DNA of 64,000 nt from Streptomyces sp. BK208 (GCF_004364245.1 NZ_SOAV01000015.1:124001-188000); one strand, 5' to 3'; shown: positions 9,228 through 18,081, counted from the first letter of the stretch. The notes: generated by a model from the sequence alone, not told the origin. Program-made: numbers and translations.

Positions 9228-10046
9228 GTGACCGACGTGACGCCCGACCCGCTCCATGCCGACCTGCTGAAGATCGCCCAGGAGGCGGCCCACCGTGCGG
9301 GCGACCTGCTGCGGGACGGCCGCCCGGCCGACCTGGCGGTCGCCGCCACCAAGTCCAGTCCGATCGACGTGGTCACCGAGATGGACATCGCGGCGGAGAA
9401 GCTGATCACCGGGATGATCGCCGACCGGCGCCCCGACGACGGCTTCCTCGGCGAGGAGGGCTCCGCCACCGAGGGCACCAGCGGCGTCCGCTGGGTCATC
9501 GACCCGCTGGACGGCACGGTGAACTACCTCTACGGGCTGCCCACCTGGGCGGTCTCCATCGCCGCCGAGCAGGACGGCGAGCGGGTGGCCGGCGTGGTCG
9601 TGGCGCCGATGCGGGGCGAGACGTACCACGCGCTGCTCGGCGGCGGCGCCTGGGCGACGGGCGCCTGGGAGGGTGAGCGCAGGCTCACCTGCCGGTCCGC
9701 CGCACCGCTGGACCAGGCGCTGGTCTCCACCGGGTTCAACTACGTCGCCGACGTCCGCGCGGAGCAGGCCGAGATCGCGCGGCGGCTGATCCCGCTGGTC
9801 CGGGACATCCGGCGCGGCGGCTCGGCCGCGATCGACCTGTGCGACGTGGCCGCGGGCCGGCTCGACGGCTACTACGAGCGCGGTCTGCACCCCTGGGACC
9901 TCGCGGCGGGCGACCTGATCGCCCGTGAGGCGGGCGCGGTGACCGGTGGACGCCCCGGTGAGCGCCCCGGCGGCGAGCTGACCATCGCCGCCACCCCGGC
10001 CGTCTTCGAACCCCTCCAGCGGCTCCTGACGGACTTCGGCGCGTAG
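9228..10046 (+). CDS. Inositol monophosphatase family protein (SuhB-like)
   Basis: A 272-residue Mg-dependent phosphatase. The two metal/phosphate motifs are WVIDPLDGTVNYLYG and HPWDLAAGDLIAREAG, with an upstream FLGEEG metal-binding glutamate pair. It likely removes phosphate from inositol phosphates or related sugars. The GTG start has GAGG upstream and lies 8 bp after the ferrochelatase stop, so the two are probably co-transcribed. A suhB gene holds the matching place at the edge of the conserved block in M. tuberculosis, as I recall. Confidence 0.88.
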   Translation: MTDVTPDPLHADLLKIAQEAAHRAGDLLRDGRPADLAVAATKSSPIDVVTEMDIAAEKLITGMIADRRPDDGFLGEEGSATEGTSGVRWVIDPLDGTVNYLYGLPTWAVSIAAEQDGERVAGVVVAPMRGETYHALLGGGAWATGAWEGERRLTCRSAAPLDQALVSTGFNYVADVRAEQAEIARRLIPLVRDIRRGGSAAIDLCDVAAGRLDGYYERGLHPWDLAAGDLIAREAGAVTGGRPGERPGGELTIAATPAVFEPLQRLLTDFGA

Positions 10047-10278
10047 CCCTCCGGCGGTCCGGAGGCAGGCTGCCGCTCCGGCGCGAGGAGGTGCGTCGGG
10101 GGCGCTCCTCCGGCCGCGCGGGCCCGCATCCGGCCCGGCGCGCGGTGCCGTCGGCGTGGTCCGGTGCGAGGTGCGGCAGAGGTGCCGTCCGCCCGGCGTC
10201 CACGGGGCGCCCCCCTTGGCGGGCCGGCGCGGGCAGGTACAGGTCGGCGCGCCCGCGTCCCCGCACCGTCGTACGCAT

Positions 10279-10316
10279 GACGAGGCCCCGGCGCTGGATC
10301 TCGCCGGGGCCTCGTC
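10279..10316. terminator. Hairpin terminator between convergent genes
   Basis: Perfect 15-bp arms (10279-10293 and 10302-10316) with an 8-nt loop, followed by TTT on the plus strand. It lies 13 bp beyond the stop of the small minus-strand gene and 230 bp beyond the phosphatase gene, so it can end both transcripts. The rest of the gap (10047-10278) shows no gene. Confidence 0.75.
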
Positions 10317-10329
10317 TTTCGCGGGCCGA

Positions 10330-10503
10330 TCAGGCGTTGGTCGCGCTGACCTCCACACCGTGCTCGGCGGCAAGGCGGCGCAGATCGTCGAGCTCGCCCA
10401 GCTCCACTTCGACGAGGAACTCGTCGCCCTCGTCGCGGGCCCGGGAGAGGTCGGACTCGGTCGTCTGTATGCGCTGCAGAAGTCCTGCGGTGAAAGCGTC
10501 CAT
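10330..10503 (-). CDS. Small conserved hypothetical protein, coiled-coil-like
   Basis: A 57-residue acidic protein (starts MDAFTAGLLQRIQTTESDL, ends HGVEVSATNA) with a heptad-like run of Leu, Ile and Val between charged residues (about 8-50), which suggests one helical hairpin or coiled coil. The ATG follows GAGGGGG at good spacing. An upstream extension in the same frame is arginine-rich and unlikely to be coding. No function is known to me. It sits just before cutRS on the opposite strand. Confidence 0.65.
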   Translation of the reverse strand: MDAFTAGLLQRIQTTESDLSRARDEGDEFLVEVELGELDDLRRLAAEHGVEVSATNA

Positions 10504-10929
10504 GCTGCGCCCCCTCGTCCTGGGTCGTGGGTCGTTGGCACGGGGGTGTGCCGGTCGAAAGGGACGATCACGTCTCCGGTGGAGTGCCCAGCGCAGCCCG
10601 GCCGGGCGGCGACGGTGCCGGACACCCACGCCCGCTCTGCGGAAGCGGACCGCGGCGTACCGCGCGGTAACGCGGTACAGGCAGAGCGTGATCGCGGGGT
10701 GTAAAGCCGTCCTCCCCCAGCTCCCCTTCGCGGAAACCTCAACCGCGCGAGAAAATCCGGCATTCCCGCTCCCGCAGCCTTTCCGCACCCTTCTTCGTCA
10801 CCGTCTCATCACCCGCCTTACAGCCGACTTATGGCCGAAAAGGGCAGGATGGAGGCAACACACCCACCAGCCCCCTGCCCTCGTGCGCCGACAAGCGCTA
10901 CGCGGGTGGACACAGGAAGGACCAGCGAC

Positions 10930-11583
10930 GTGCGCGTACTCGTCGTCGAGGACGAGCAGCTGCTCGCCGATGCGGTGGCCACCGGACTGCGCCGGGAGGC
11001 CATGGCCGTCGACGTCGTGTACGACGGTGCGGCCGCTCTCGAGCGCATCGGCGTCAACGACTACGACGTGGTCGTCCTGGACCGCGACCTCCCCCTCGTG
11101 CACGGCGACGACGTCTGCCGCAAGATCGTCGAGCTGGGCATGCCCACGCGCGTGCTCATGCTCACGGCCTCCGGTGACGTCAGCGACCGCGTCGAGGGCC
11201 TGGAGATCGGCGCCGACGACTACCTGCCCAAGCCGTTCGCGTTCAGCGAGCTGATCGCCCGCGTGCGTGCCCTGGGCCGGCGCACCAGCGTCCCCCTTCC
11301 GCCCGTCCTGGAGCGCGCCGGCATCAAGCTGGACCCGAACCGCCGCGAGGTCTTCCGGGACGGCAAGGAGGTTCAGCTCGCGCCCAAGGAGTTCGCCGTC
11401 CTGGAAGTGCTCATGCGCAGCGAGGGCGCCGTGGTCTCCGCCGAGCAGCTGCTCGAGAAGGCCTGGGACGAGAACACCGACCCGTTCACCAACGTCGTGC
11501 GCGTGACCGTCATGACCCTGCGCCGCAAGCTGGGCGAGCCGCCCGTCATCGTCACCGTCCCCGGCTCCGGTTACCGGATCTGA
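10930..11583 (+). CDS. cutR: Response regulator CutR (OmpR/PhoB family)
   Basis: A 217-residue regulator. The receiver domain starts MRVLVVEDEQLL and has the phospho-acceptor aspartate in VVVLDRDLPLVHGDD (where DLPL replaces the more common DxxMP); the lysine follows in DYLPKPF. The C-terminal winged helix includes LAPKEFAVLEVL and VTVMTLRRKLG. The GTG at 10930 is preceded by GGAAGGA. It forms an operon with cutS, 6 bp downstream. CutRS is known in S. lividans and S. coelicolor to influence actinorhodin production and has been tied to control of secreted-protein quality. Confidence 0.9.
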   Translation: MRVLVVEDEQLLADAVATGLRREAMAVDVVYDGAAALERIGVNDYDVVVLDRDLPLVHGDDVCRKIVELGMPTRVLMLTASGDVSDRVEGLEIGADDYLPKPFAFSELIARVRALGRRTSVPLPPVLERAGIKLDPNRREVFRDGKEVQLAPKEFAVLEVLMRSEGAVVSAEQLLEKAWDENTDPFTNVVRVTVMTLRRKLGEPPVIVTVPGSGYRI

Positions 11584-11589
11584 CCGGCC

Positions 11590-12834
11590 GTGGCGACGAC
11601 ACCCGCGCCCCCCGGAGCGCCCCCGAAGCCCACGTGGGACCCGCGCTCGGCCACGCCCCTGCCGTGGCTGCGGCCCACCATCCGGATACGGCTCACCCTG
11701 CTGTACGGCGGCATGTTCCTGATCGCCGGCATCCTGCTGCTGTCGATCATCTACCTGCTGGCCGCCCAGGCGGTGCGCACCGGCAACGAACCGCTGTACA
11801 AGATCGTCGACTTCACCGACCTCAAGGTCTCCAGCAGCACGTGCCCCGTGGTCGACAACGGCGGCCTGTCGCTGTCCGACTTCAACGCGGCGATCAGCGA
11901 CTGCATGGACCACCAGCGCAAGGTCGCCCTGGACAACTTGCTCAGCCGTTCCCTGCTGGCGCTGCTCGGCCTCGCCGTGATCGCCTTCGCCTTCGGCTAC
12001 GCCATGGCGGGGCGCGTCCTGTCCCCGCTGGGCCGCATCACCCGCACCGCGCGCGCGGTGGCGGGCTCCGACCTCTCCCGCCGGATCGAGCTGGACGGCC
12101 CGGACGACGAGCTGAAGGAGCTCGCCGACACCTTCGACGACATGCTGGAGCGGCTGCAGCGGGCCTTCACCGCCCAGCAGCGCTTCGTCGGGAACGCCTC
12201 CCACGAGCTGCGCACGCCCCTGGCGATCAACCGCACCCTCCTGGAGGTGCACCTGTCCGATCCGGGTGCCCCGGTGGAGCTGCAGCAGCTCGGCAAGACG
12301 CTGCTGGCGACCAACGAACGCAGCGAGCAGCTGGTCGAGGGACTGCTGCTGCTCGCCCGCAGCGACAACCAGATCGTCGAGCGCAAGCCGGTGGACCTCG
12401 CCGAGGTGGCCGGCCAGGCCATCGACCAGGTGCACGGCGAGGCGGAGTCCAAGGGCGTGGAGCTGCGCGGCACCCGTGAGGCCGCGGTGGTCCAGGGCAA
12501 CGGCGTCCTGCTGGAGCGGATCGCCCTGAACCTCGTCCAGAACGCAGTGCGCTACAACGTGGCCGAACGGGGCTGGGTGGAGGTCACCACGGCCGTGGAG
12601 GGCGGGCTGGCGGTCCTCGTGGTCACCAACACGGGCCCGGTCGTACCGGCCTACGAGGTGGACAACCTCTTCGAGCCGTTCAGGCGGCTGCGCACCGAGC
12701 GCACGGGCAGCGACAAGGGCGTCGGGCTCGGTCTGTCCATCGCGCGGTCCGTGGCCAGGGCGCACGGCGGGCACATCTACGCGCAGCCGCGCGAGGGCGG
12801 AGGCCTCGTGATGCGGGTGACGCTGCCCGTCTGA
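11590..12834 (+). CDS. cutS: Sensor histidine kinase CutS
   Basis: A 414-residue kinase partnered with CutR. Membrane helices lie at about 36-60 and 118-141 and flank a short extracytoplasmic sensor loop that has exactly two cysteines, Cys85 and Cys105. A HAMP linker follows, then the phospho-acceptor His205 in NASHELRTPL and an ATP-binding domain with NLVQNAVRYN and GVGLGLSIARSVA. The paired cysteines suggest redox or disulfide sensing outside the membrane. The GTG start overlaps no other gene. Confidence 0.9.
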   Translation: MATTPAPPGAPPKPTWDPRSATPLPWLRPTIRIRLTLLYGGMFLIAGILLLSIIYLLAAQAVRTGNEPLYKIVDFTDLKVSSSTCPVVDNGGLSLSDFNAAISDCMDHQRKVALDNLLSRSLLALLGLAVIAFAFGYAMAGRVLSPLGRITRTARAVAGSDLSRRIELDGPDDELKELADTFDDMLERLQRAFTAQQRFVGNASHELRTPLAINRTLLEVHLSDPGAPVELQQLGKTLLATNERSEQLVEGLLLLARSDNQIVERKPVDLAEVAGQAIDQVHGEAESKGVELRGTREAAVVQGNGVLLERIALNLVQNAVRYNVAERGWVEVTTAVEGGLAVLVVTNTGPVVPAYEVDNLFEPFRRLRTERTGSDKGVGLGLSIARSVARAHGGHIYAQPREGGGLVMRVTLPV

Positions 12835-13239
12835 GATCATGGCCCCTACATCCCACCGAGACCCGAGGTTGTTCGCTTTGAGCGGAATTTCCAGGCCACC
12901 GGCCCGGAAGTCTCGTGTGTGATCGATCACAACCGAGCCTTTCCCGCCCTCTACTCTCCGTGATCATGCACCCTGTCGGAAAGCCGGGAAAATCCCGGTT
13001 TTCAGGGGTCAGGATCACGGGAAGTACACGGTGAGACGCCTTTGGCGTGCGGCATTCGGACCGTGTACGGTCCCCATCGCCATCCAAGCCGATCACTCGA
13101 GAGAGGGCCGGTTGGGTGTCGATTGAGTAACAGACCTTGATGTGAGGCAAAATCTCCGCCTCGGGTCGGGCACAAGTCCGGCCTCTCACGCGTTACGTGC
13201 GCTGAAGACACCGCAGACACCCAGAGGGGGAGAGCGACC
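12835..13239. other. Intergenic region between cutS and the DUF4193 gene
   Basis: 405 bp without a convincing gene. It holds a 14-bp perfect palindrome at 12918-12931 (listed separately) and must include the promoter of the DUF4193 gene. TTGAGT at 13123 and CAAAAT at 13148 could form a promoter, but the 19-bp spacing makes this weak. Confidence 0.5.
12918..12931. promoter_or_regulatory. Palindromic operator candidate TGTGATCGATCACA
   Basis: A 14-bp perfect palindrome with TGTGA/TCACA half-sites and a 4-bp centre. It resembles a CRP/FNR-family site, except that the classical CRP spacing is 6 bp. It lies about 85 bp after cutS and 310 bp before the DUF4193 gene. Which gene it controls, if any, is not clear. 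Confidence 0.35.
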
Positions 13240-13536
13240 ATGGCAACCGATTACGACACTCCACGCAAGACCGACGACGACGTCGACTCGGACAGCCTCG
13301 AAGAGCTGAAGGCCCGGCGGAACGACAAGTCCGCCTCGGCCGTCGACGTCGACGAGTTCGAGGCCGCGGAAGGCCTCGAACTTCCCGGCGCCGACCTCTC
13401 GAACGAGGAACTGGCGGTCCGTGTGCTGCCGAAGCAGCAGGATGAGTTCACCTGCATGAGCTGCTTCCTGGTGCACCACCGCAGCCAGCTGGCCCGGGAG
13501 AAGAACGGCCAGCCGATCTGCCGCGACTGCGACTGA
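13240..13536 (+). CDS. DUF4193 zinc-ribbon protein
   Basis: A 98-residue acidic protein. The C-terminus has two CxxC pairs (Cys72/Cys75 in TCMSCFLVHHRSQL and Cys94/Cys97 in ICRDCD), which make a compact zinc ribbon. The N-terminal 60 residues are rich in Asp and Glu and probably flexible. The family is conserved across actinobacteria (Rv2699c in M. tuberculosis, as I recall), and its role is unknown. The ATG has AGAGGGGGAGA upstream. The next gene starts 13 bp after the stop. Confidence 0.85.
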   Translation: MATDYDTPRKTDDDVDSDSLEELKARRNDKSASAVDVDEFEAAEGLELPGADLSNEELAVRVLPKQQDEFTCMSCFLVHHRSQLAREKNGQPICRDCD

Positions 13537-13549
13537 GGCGGGGTCGGCC

Positions 13550-14503
13550 GTGACAGGCTCGACCCCTCCCTGGAAGCGCCGCTTCTCCAGGCGGGAAGCG
13601 GACCAAGGACCGCTCGACGGTCCGCACAGCGCGCGTGACGACGAGCGGGGCCCCGCCGGTACGGGGACGGCCCCGCTCGAGCCAGTGGCCGGCCGGAGTG
13701 ACCTCCCGGCGACCACGCAGCCACCGGCACCCGCTGCCCGGCGCAGGGCAGCGGCGTTCCGGGGCAGGGCCGGACAGGGCGTCCGCAACGGTGGCGCTCG
13801 CGCCAGGGCCGCCCTGGCCCACCTGGCCGACCGGATCATCGACCTGGCGCCCCGCGTGCCCGTACGGGACCTGGCGACGCTGCGGGCGCACTTCCCCGGC
13901 CTCGGCCCCGAGGAGCTCGCCGACCGGCTCGTGGCCGGCGCGGCCAAGGGGACGGCGACCGTCGGCGCGGGTGTCGGTGCGGCGGCGATGCTGCCCGTAC
14001 CGCCCGCGATGCCCACCGAACTGGCCGCAGAGATCACCGGCGTCGCGGCGATCGAGCTCAAGCTGATCGCCGAACTCCACGAGGTCTACGGCGTACGTCC
14101 GCCCGGCGGCCTCGCGCAGCGCAGCACCGCGTACCTGAACTCGTGGTCCGGTGAGCGCGGCGTCGACGTGACCAAGCCGTCGACCCTCGGCTCGGCGATG
14201 AACAGCCCCATGAAGCGCCAGCTGCGCCAGCAGATCATGAAGCGGATGGTGCGCGACCTGCCCAACCTGATGCCCTTCATGGTGGGCGCGGCCGTGGGCG
14301 CCGTCATGAACCGCCGGGACACCAGGAAGCTGGCGGCGAGAATCCGGACCGACCTGCGCAAGCACCAGGTCGCCTGGAGCGCCCTCGACGGCCTCCCGGC
14401 GCTGGAACGGCCGCAGGACGCCCTGGACATGGGTGAGGTCGCCAAGGGCATCGGACCCGGCCCCGGCGGCCTCGGGAAAAACTTCGGCAAAGACGGCCGC
14501 TGA
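13550..14503 (+). CDS. Conserved hypothetical protein, possibly membrane-associated
   Basis: A 317-residue protein of unknown function. The first 80 residues are low-complexity and charged. The middle (about 135-170) is rich in Ala, Gly and Val with AAAMLPVPPAMPTELAAEI, and a second hydrophobic patch (about 242-263, LPNLMPFMVGAAVGAVMNRR) could span or bind a membrane. The layout faintly recalls EcsC-type proteins, but I would not assign that. The GTG start lies 13 bp after the DUF4193 gene, so the two are probably one operon. The stop codon falls inside a tandem repeat. Confidence 0.6.
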   Translation: MTGSTPPWKRRFSRREADQGPLDGPHSARDDERGPAGTGTAPLEPVAGRSDLPATTQPPAPAARRRAAAFRGRAGQGVRNGGARARAALAHLADRIIDLAPRVPVRDLATLRAHFPGLGPEELADRLVAGAAKGTATVGAGVGAAAMLPVPPAMPTELAAEITGVAAIELKLIAELHEVYGVRPPGGLAQRSTAYLNSWSGERGVDVTKPSTLGSAMNSPMKRQLRQQIMKRMVRDLPNLMPFMVGAAVGAVMNRRDTRKLAARIRTDLRKHQVAWSALDGLPALERPQDALDMGEVAKGIGPGPGGLGKNFGKDGR

Positions 14504-14560
14504 CAGACGGCCGCTGACAGACGACCGCTGACAGGCGACCGCTGAGGGACGACCGCCGAC
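14491..14560 (+). repeat. Five tandem copies of a 14-bp repeat at the gene end
   Basis: Five head-to-tail copies of a 14-bp unit close to AGACGACCGCTGAC (14491-14504, 14505-14518, 14519-14532, 14533-14546, 14547-14560). The first two copies are identical and the others differ by one to three bases. The first copy contains the stop codon of the preceding gene. The unit is not a multiple of three. Confidence 0.85.
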
Positions 14561-14612
14561 GGGCTCGCGCGCCCGCGCGAGCGGGAACGGACGGCCCGGC
14601 CGGGGGTCCGCG

Positions 14613-15077
14613 TTACGCGGCCGCCGCCTTCGCCGCCGTCAGGGCCTCGATCAGCCGCTCCGGCTCCCGCGTCGACAGGTACAGGTACGGGGTCGGGTCC
14701 TCCGGGTCCGTGACCACCACGCGCACGGCCCGCGGGATGTAGGCGCGCAGCAGCAGGAACGCCCGGACGTCCGCCTTGTACGTGCGCCAGGCGCGGGCCT
14801 CCTCCGGGTCGAGGATCTCCGCCTCGCCCAGCGCCGAGACCGGCACCTTCGCCTCGCCCGCGATCAGCGAGTCGCCCACGACCCGGATGCGGACCGCGCC
14901 GTACGAACTGGCCGCCACCGCCGCCACCGCCGTGCCGCCCACGAGGCCGCCCAGCATCGACAGCGTGCCGAAGGGCAGCAGGATCAGCGCGAACGCCAGC
15001 CCCACCAGGAAGGAGACCAGCCACCAGGAACGGGGCGCGGTGAGGCGTTCTTCGTACGGGGCCGTGGAGAGCTGCAT
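14613..15077 (-). CDS. DUF3093 family membrane protein
   Basis: A 154-residue protein starting MQLSTAPYEERLTAPRSWW. Two membrane segments form a hairpin at about residues 19-62 (VSFLVGLAFALILLPFG and GGLVGGTAVAAVAA). A soluble C-terminal domain follows with ADVRAFLLLRAYIPRAVRV and DPTPYLYLSTREPERL, the DUF3093 pattern. The family is actinobacterial and usually lies next to dut (Rv2698 in M. tuberculosis, as I recall). It is divergent from the thioesterase-dut operon, with only about 57 bp between the starts. Confidence 0.85.
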   Translation of the reverse strand: MQLSTAPYEERLTAPRSWWLVSFLVGLAFALILLPFGTLSMLGGLVGGTAVAAVAASSYGAVRIRVVGDSLIAGEAKVPVSALGEAEILDPEEARAWRTYKADVRAFLLLRAYIPRAVRVVVTDPEDPTPYLYLSTREPERLIEALTAAKAAAA

Positions 15078-15134
15078 GAAGCAAGCTTGGCACGGTATCG
15101 GTGTTCGGCCGACGCGCGGGTAAGGTCTGCGCCT

Positions 15135-15719
15135 GTGAGTGGTACTTCCCCAGGTCTCCAGCCCCCCGCCGACGCCGTGAAACCCGTACGGCACCCCGAC
15201 GCGCCCGCCCCCGGCGAGCTGCTCGGCGCCCACTACGGGCAGTGCTTCGGCTGCGGCGGCGACCAGCCCCACGGACTGCACCTCCAGGCGCGGGCCGGTG
15301 AAGGCGTGTCGATCACCGCCGAGTTCACCGTCCGCCCCGCTCACCAGGGCGCTCCCGGCCTGGCGCACGGCGGCGTGCTGGCCACCGCGCTGGACGAGAC
15401 GCTGGGCTCGCTGAACTGGCTGCTGCGCACCATCGCGGTGACCGGACGGCTCGAGACCGACTTCCGGCGGCCGGTGCCCGTGGACACGACCCTGTACCTG
15501 GAGGCCGAGGTCACCGCGGTGGCCGGCCGGAAGATCTACTCCACCGCCACCGGCCGGATCGGCGGTCCCGACGGCCCGGTGGCCGTCCGCGCCGACGCCC
15601 TGTTCATCGAGGTGAAGGTCGAGCACTTCGTCCGCAACGGCCGCGAGGAGGAGATCCGCGCCGCCATGGACGACCCCGACCAGCTCCGCCGCGCCCGCGC
15701 CTTCGAGGTGAACCCGTGA
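15135..15719 (+). CDS. PaaI/hotdog-fold thioesterase family protein
   Basis: A 194-residue single hotdog-fold protein. The central helix and loop read GAPGLAHGGVLATALDETLG, the PaaI-type active-site region, followed by DFRRPVPVDTTLYLEAEV. A CFGCGGDQPHGLHL segment near residue 35 is common in this subgroup. It probably hydrolyses an acyl-thioester of unknown nature. The GTG at 15135 is chosen because the longer reading crosses the divergent promoter. Its stop overlaps the dut start by 4 nt. Confidence 0.8.
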   Translation: MSGTSPGLQPPADAVKPVRHPDAPAPGELLGAHYGQCFGCGGDQPHGLHLQARAGEGVSITAEFTVRPAHQGAPGLAHGGVLATALDETLGSLNWLLRTIAVTGRLETDFRRPVPVDTTLYLEAEVTAVAGRKIYSTATGRIGGPDGPVAVRADALFIEVKVEHFVRNGREEEIRAAMDDPDQLRRARAFEVNP

Positions 15720-16267
15720 GCCGTGCCGACCTCGAGGTCATGATCCGCCGCCTCGACCCCGACGTGCCGCTCCCGGAGTACGCGCAGCCCGGCGACGCGG
15801 GAGCGGACCTGCGCACCACCGCCGGCTGCGAGCTGGCGCCCGGCGAACGCGCCGTTCTGCCCACGGGCGTGTCTGTGGCGCTCCCCGAGGGGTACGCGGC
15901 CTTCGTGCACCCACGTTCCGGACTGGCCGCCCGCTGCGGTGTCGCCCTCGTGAATGCCCCGGGGACGATCGATGCCGGGTACCGTGGGGAGATCAAGGTG
16001 ATCGTGGTGAATCTCGACCCGCGCGAGAGCGTGCGGTTCGAGCGCTTCGACCGGATTGCCCAACTGGTCGTCCAGCAGGTCGAGAGGGTCCGCTTCCGTC
16101 AGGTCGCGGAACTTCCCGACTCGGCGCGGGCCGAGGGGGGCTTCGGGTCCACCGGCGGCCACGCCGGGTTGGACCGTGCAAGCGGCACAAGCGGTCAGGT
16201 CGCCGAAGGCGGCCCGACGGGTGGGAATCGATACGCTTCGGTCGTATCCGACCGGGAAGGACAGTGA
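15716..16267 (+). CDS. dut: dUTP diphosphatase (dUTPase)
   Basis: A 183-residue homotrimeric dUTPase that converts dUTP to dUMP and pyrophosphate. The five family motifs are visible: PGDAGADLRT, HPRSGLA, NAPGTIDAGYRGE, FDRIAQLV, and GFGSTGG near the C-terminus, followed by a non-conserved tail of about 35 residues. The GTG overlaps the thioesterase stop by 4 nt, so translation is coupled. The DUF3710 gene follows after 1 nt. Confidence 0.93.
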   Translation: MSRADLEVMIRRLDPDVPLPEYAQPGDAGADLRTTAGCELAPGERAVLPTGVSVALPEGYAAFVHPRSGLAARCGVALVNAPGTIDAGYRGEIKVIVVNLDPRESVRFERFDRIAQLVVQQVERVRFRQVAELPDSARAEGGFGSTGGHAGLDRASGTSGQVAEGGPTGGNRYASVVSDREGQ

Positions 16268-16268
16268 C

Positions 16269-17021
16269 GTGTTCGGACGTCGCAAGAAGAGGGATGCCGC
16301 CGAGGACGCGGCCGGCGAGACCGAGCAGGTCGTCGACAGCGTCGACACCGAGGCGGACGAAGAGCGCGAACGCGTGCGGCTCGAGCCCGAGCCGCGCCCC
16401 GACGGGCCCTGGGACAGCACCGAGGTCCGCGACCCGGGCGAGGGCAGGGTCGACCTGGGTGGCCTGTTCATCCCCGGGGTCGACGGCATGGAACTGCGGG
16501 TGGAGGTCGCGGGCGACGCGATCGTCGCCGCGACCGTGGTCCTGCGCGACAGCGCCATCCAGCTCCAGGGCTTCGCCGCACCCAAGCGCGAGGGCATCTG
16601 GGGCGAGGTGCGCGAGGAGATCGGCTCCGGCATCACCCAGCAGGGCGGCATCGTCGACGAGGTCGAGGGTCCGCTGGGCTGGGAGCTGCGGGCGCAGGTC
16701 CCGGTGCAGCTGCCGGACGGCACGGGCGGCTTCCAGGTCGTGCGGTTCGTCGGCGTGGACGGGCCCCGCTGGTTCCTGCGCGGCGTGATCTCGGGCCAGG
16801 GCGCGGTGCAGCCGCAGGCCGCCGGGCTGCTGGAGCAGATCTTCCGGGACACGGTCGTCGTCCGCGGCGAGGGCCCGATGGCCCCCCGCGACCCGATCGT
16901 CCTCAAGCTGCCCAACGACGCCCAGATGGTCCCCGAGGGTGTCCAGCAGGAGGAGGGCTCCCGCTTCGCCGGCGGCATGGGCCAGCTCCAGCGCGGACCG
17001 GAGATCACCGAGGTCCGCTAG
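16269..17021 (+). CDS. DUF3710 family protein
   Basis: A 250-residue soluble protein starting MFGRRKKRDAAEDA. After an acidic N-terminal 60 residues comes the DUF3710 core with GRVDLGGLFIPGVDGMELRV and VDGPRWFLRGVISGQGA. The family is conserved next to dut in actinobacteria (Rv2696c, as I recall) and has no known activity. The GTG lies 1 nt after the dut stop, with GGGAAGGA inside the end of dut as its ribosome site. Confidence 0.85.
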   Translation: MFGRRKKRDAAEDAAGETEQVVDSVDTEADEERERVRLEPEPRPDGPWDSTEVRDPGEGRVDLGGLFIPGVDGMELRVEVAGDAIVAATVVLRDSAIQLQGFAAPKREGIWGEVREEIGSGITQQGGIVDEVEGPLGWELRAQVPVQLPDGTGGFQVVRFVGVDGPRWFLRGVISGQGAVQPQAAGLLEQIFRDTVVVRGEGPMAPRDPIVLKLPNDAQMVPEGVQQEEGSRFAGGMGQLQRGPEITEVR

Positions 17022-17084
17022 GACCTGTCGCCGGACCTGGGCGAGGACACGCGACTCGGTACGGCCGGCGGCCGTACCTCGCGT

Positions 17085-17122
17085 CACGAGGGCCGCATCC
17101 CCGGCGGGGTGCGGCCCTCGTG
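17085..17122 (+). terminator. Hairpin terminator after the dut operon
   Basis: Stem of 13 perfect pairs (17085-17097 with 17110-17122), extended by four G-C pairs after a one-base bulge, with a 3-nt loop. It lies 63 bp after the DUF3710 stop and before the ABC ATPase gene. There is no U tract, as is common in Streptomyces. Confidence 0.7.
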
Positions 17123-17223
17123 GCACGCACGCCCCGAAGACCGGGCCCCGGCCGTTGAATCCCCCCGCCCCTCCGGCGATACTGGCGCCCGGTTTCACGG
17201 CGTACGACGGGGGAGGACGCGGA

Positions 17224-17916
17224 ATGAGCCAGGTGGTCACCGAGACCATGGTGCGCGTCGAGGGCGTTCAGAAGTCGTACGGCCGGGACAGCGCCGCCGT
17301 ACACGCTCTGCGCGGCGTCTCCTTCGACGTGCCGCGCGGTGAGCTGGTCGCCCTCAAGGGGCGGTCGGGCTCCGGCAAGACCACCCTGCTCAACATCGTC
17401 GGAGGCCTGGACACACCGGATGCCGGACGGGTCGAGGTCGACGGCCGGGACCTCGCGACGCTGGACGAGGACGGCCTGCTCGCCCTGCGCCGGGACCGGG
17501 TCGGTTTCGTCTTCCAGTCCTTCGGGCTCCTCCCGATCCTCACCGCCGCCGAGAACGTCGGTGTACCGATGCGGTTGCGCCGGGCCGCGCCGCGCGCCCG
17601 CGAGGAACGCGTCGAGCTGCTGCTCTCCCTCGTCGGCCTCGCCGACCACGCCAACCAGCGCCCCGGTGAGCTGTCCGGCGGACAGCAGCAGCGGGTCGCC
17701 GTCGCCCGTGCGCTCGCCAACGAGCCCGCCCTGCTGATCGCGGACGAGCCCACCGGCCAGCTGGACGCGGAGACCGGGCGCTCCGTGATGGAGCTGCTGC
17801 GCGCCGTCGTGCACAGTGAACAGGTCACCGCGCTGGTCGCCACCCACGACACGACCCTGCTGGGCCTCGCCGACCGGGTGCTGGAGCTGCGGGACGGGCG
17901 GATCGTCGAGGACTGA
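17224..17916 (+). CDS. ABC transporter ATP-binding protein (MacB/LolD type)
   Basis: A 230-residue ATPase. The Walker A motif is GRSGSGKTT, the Q-loop lies in FVFQSFGLLP, the signature is LSGGQQQRVAVARAL, and Walker B is LLIADEPTGQLD with the H-loop in VATHD. This set matches the LolD/MacB/FtsE-like group that pairs with FtsX-type permeases. No permease gene adjoins it here, so its partner must be elsewhere. The ATG has GGGGGAGGA upstream. It stands alone between a terminator and kdpD. Confidence 0.88.
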   Translation: MSQVVTETMVRVEGVQKSYGRDSAAVHALRGVSFDVPRGELVALKGRSGSGKTTLLNIVGGLDTPDAGRVEVDGRDLATLDEDGLLALRRDRVGFVFQSFGLLPILTAAENVGVPMRLRRAAPRAREERVELLLSLVGLADHANQRPGELSGGQQQRVAVARALANEPALLIADEPTGQLDAETGRSVMELLRAVVHSEQVTALVATHDTTLLGLADRVLELRDGRIVED

Positions 17917-18081
17917 CGCTCGGGGGCGGCGTCCGGATCCCGCCGCGGTCCGGACGGCATCCCTGGGCGTCAGGGTTCCGTCAAGGACGGGCCGGCACCC
18001 GCACCCCGCCCCGATTTGTCGCGATTGCGGGTCGTAAGGTCGACGCTGCGCACTCGGCGCCGACCGGAAGACAATGAGGCC

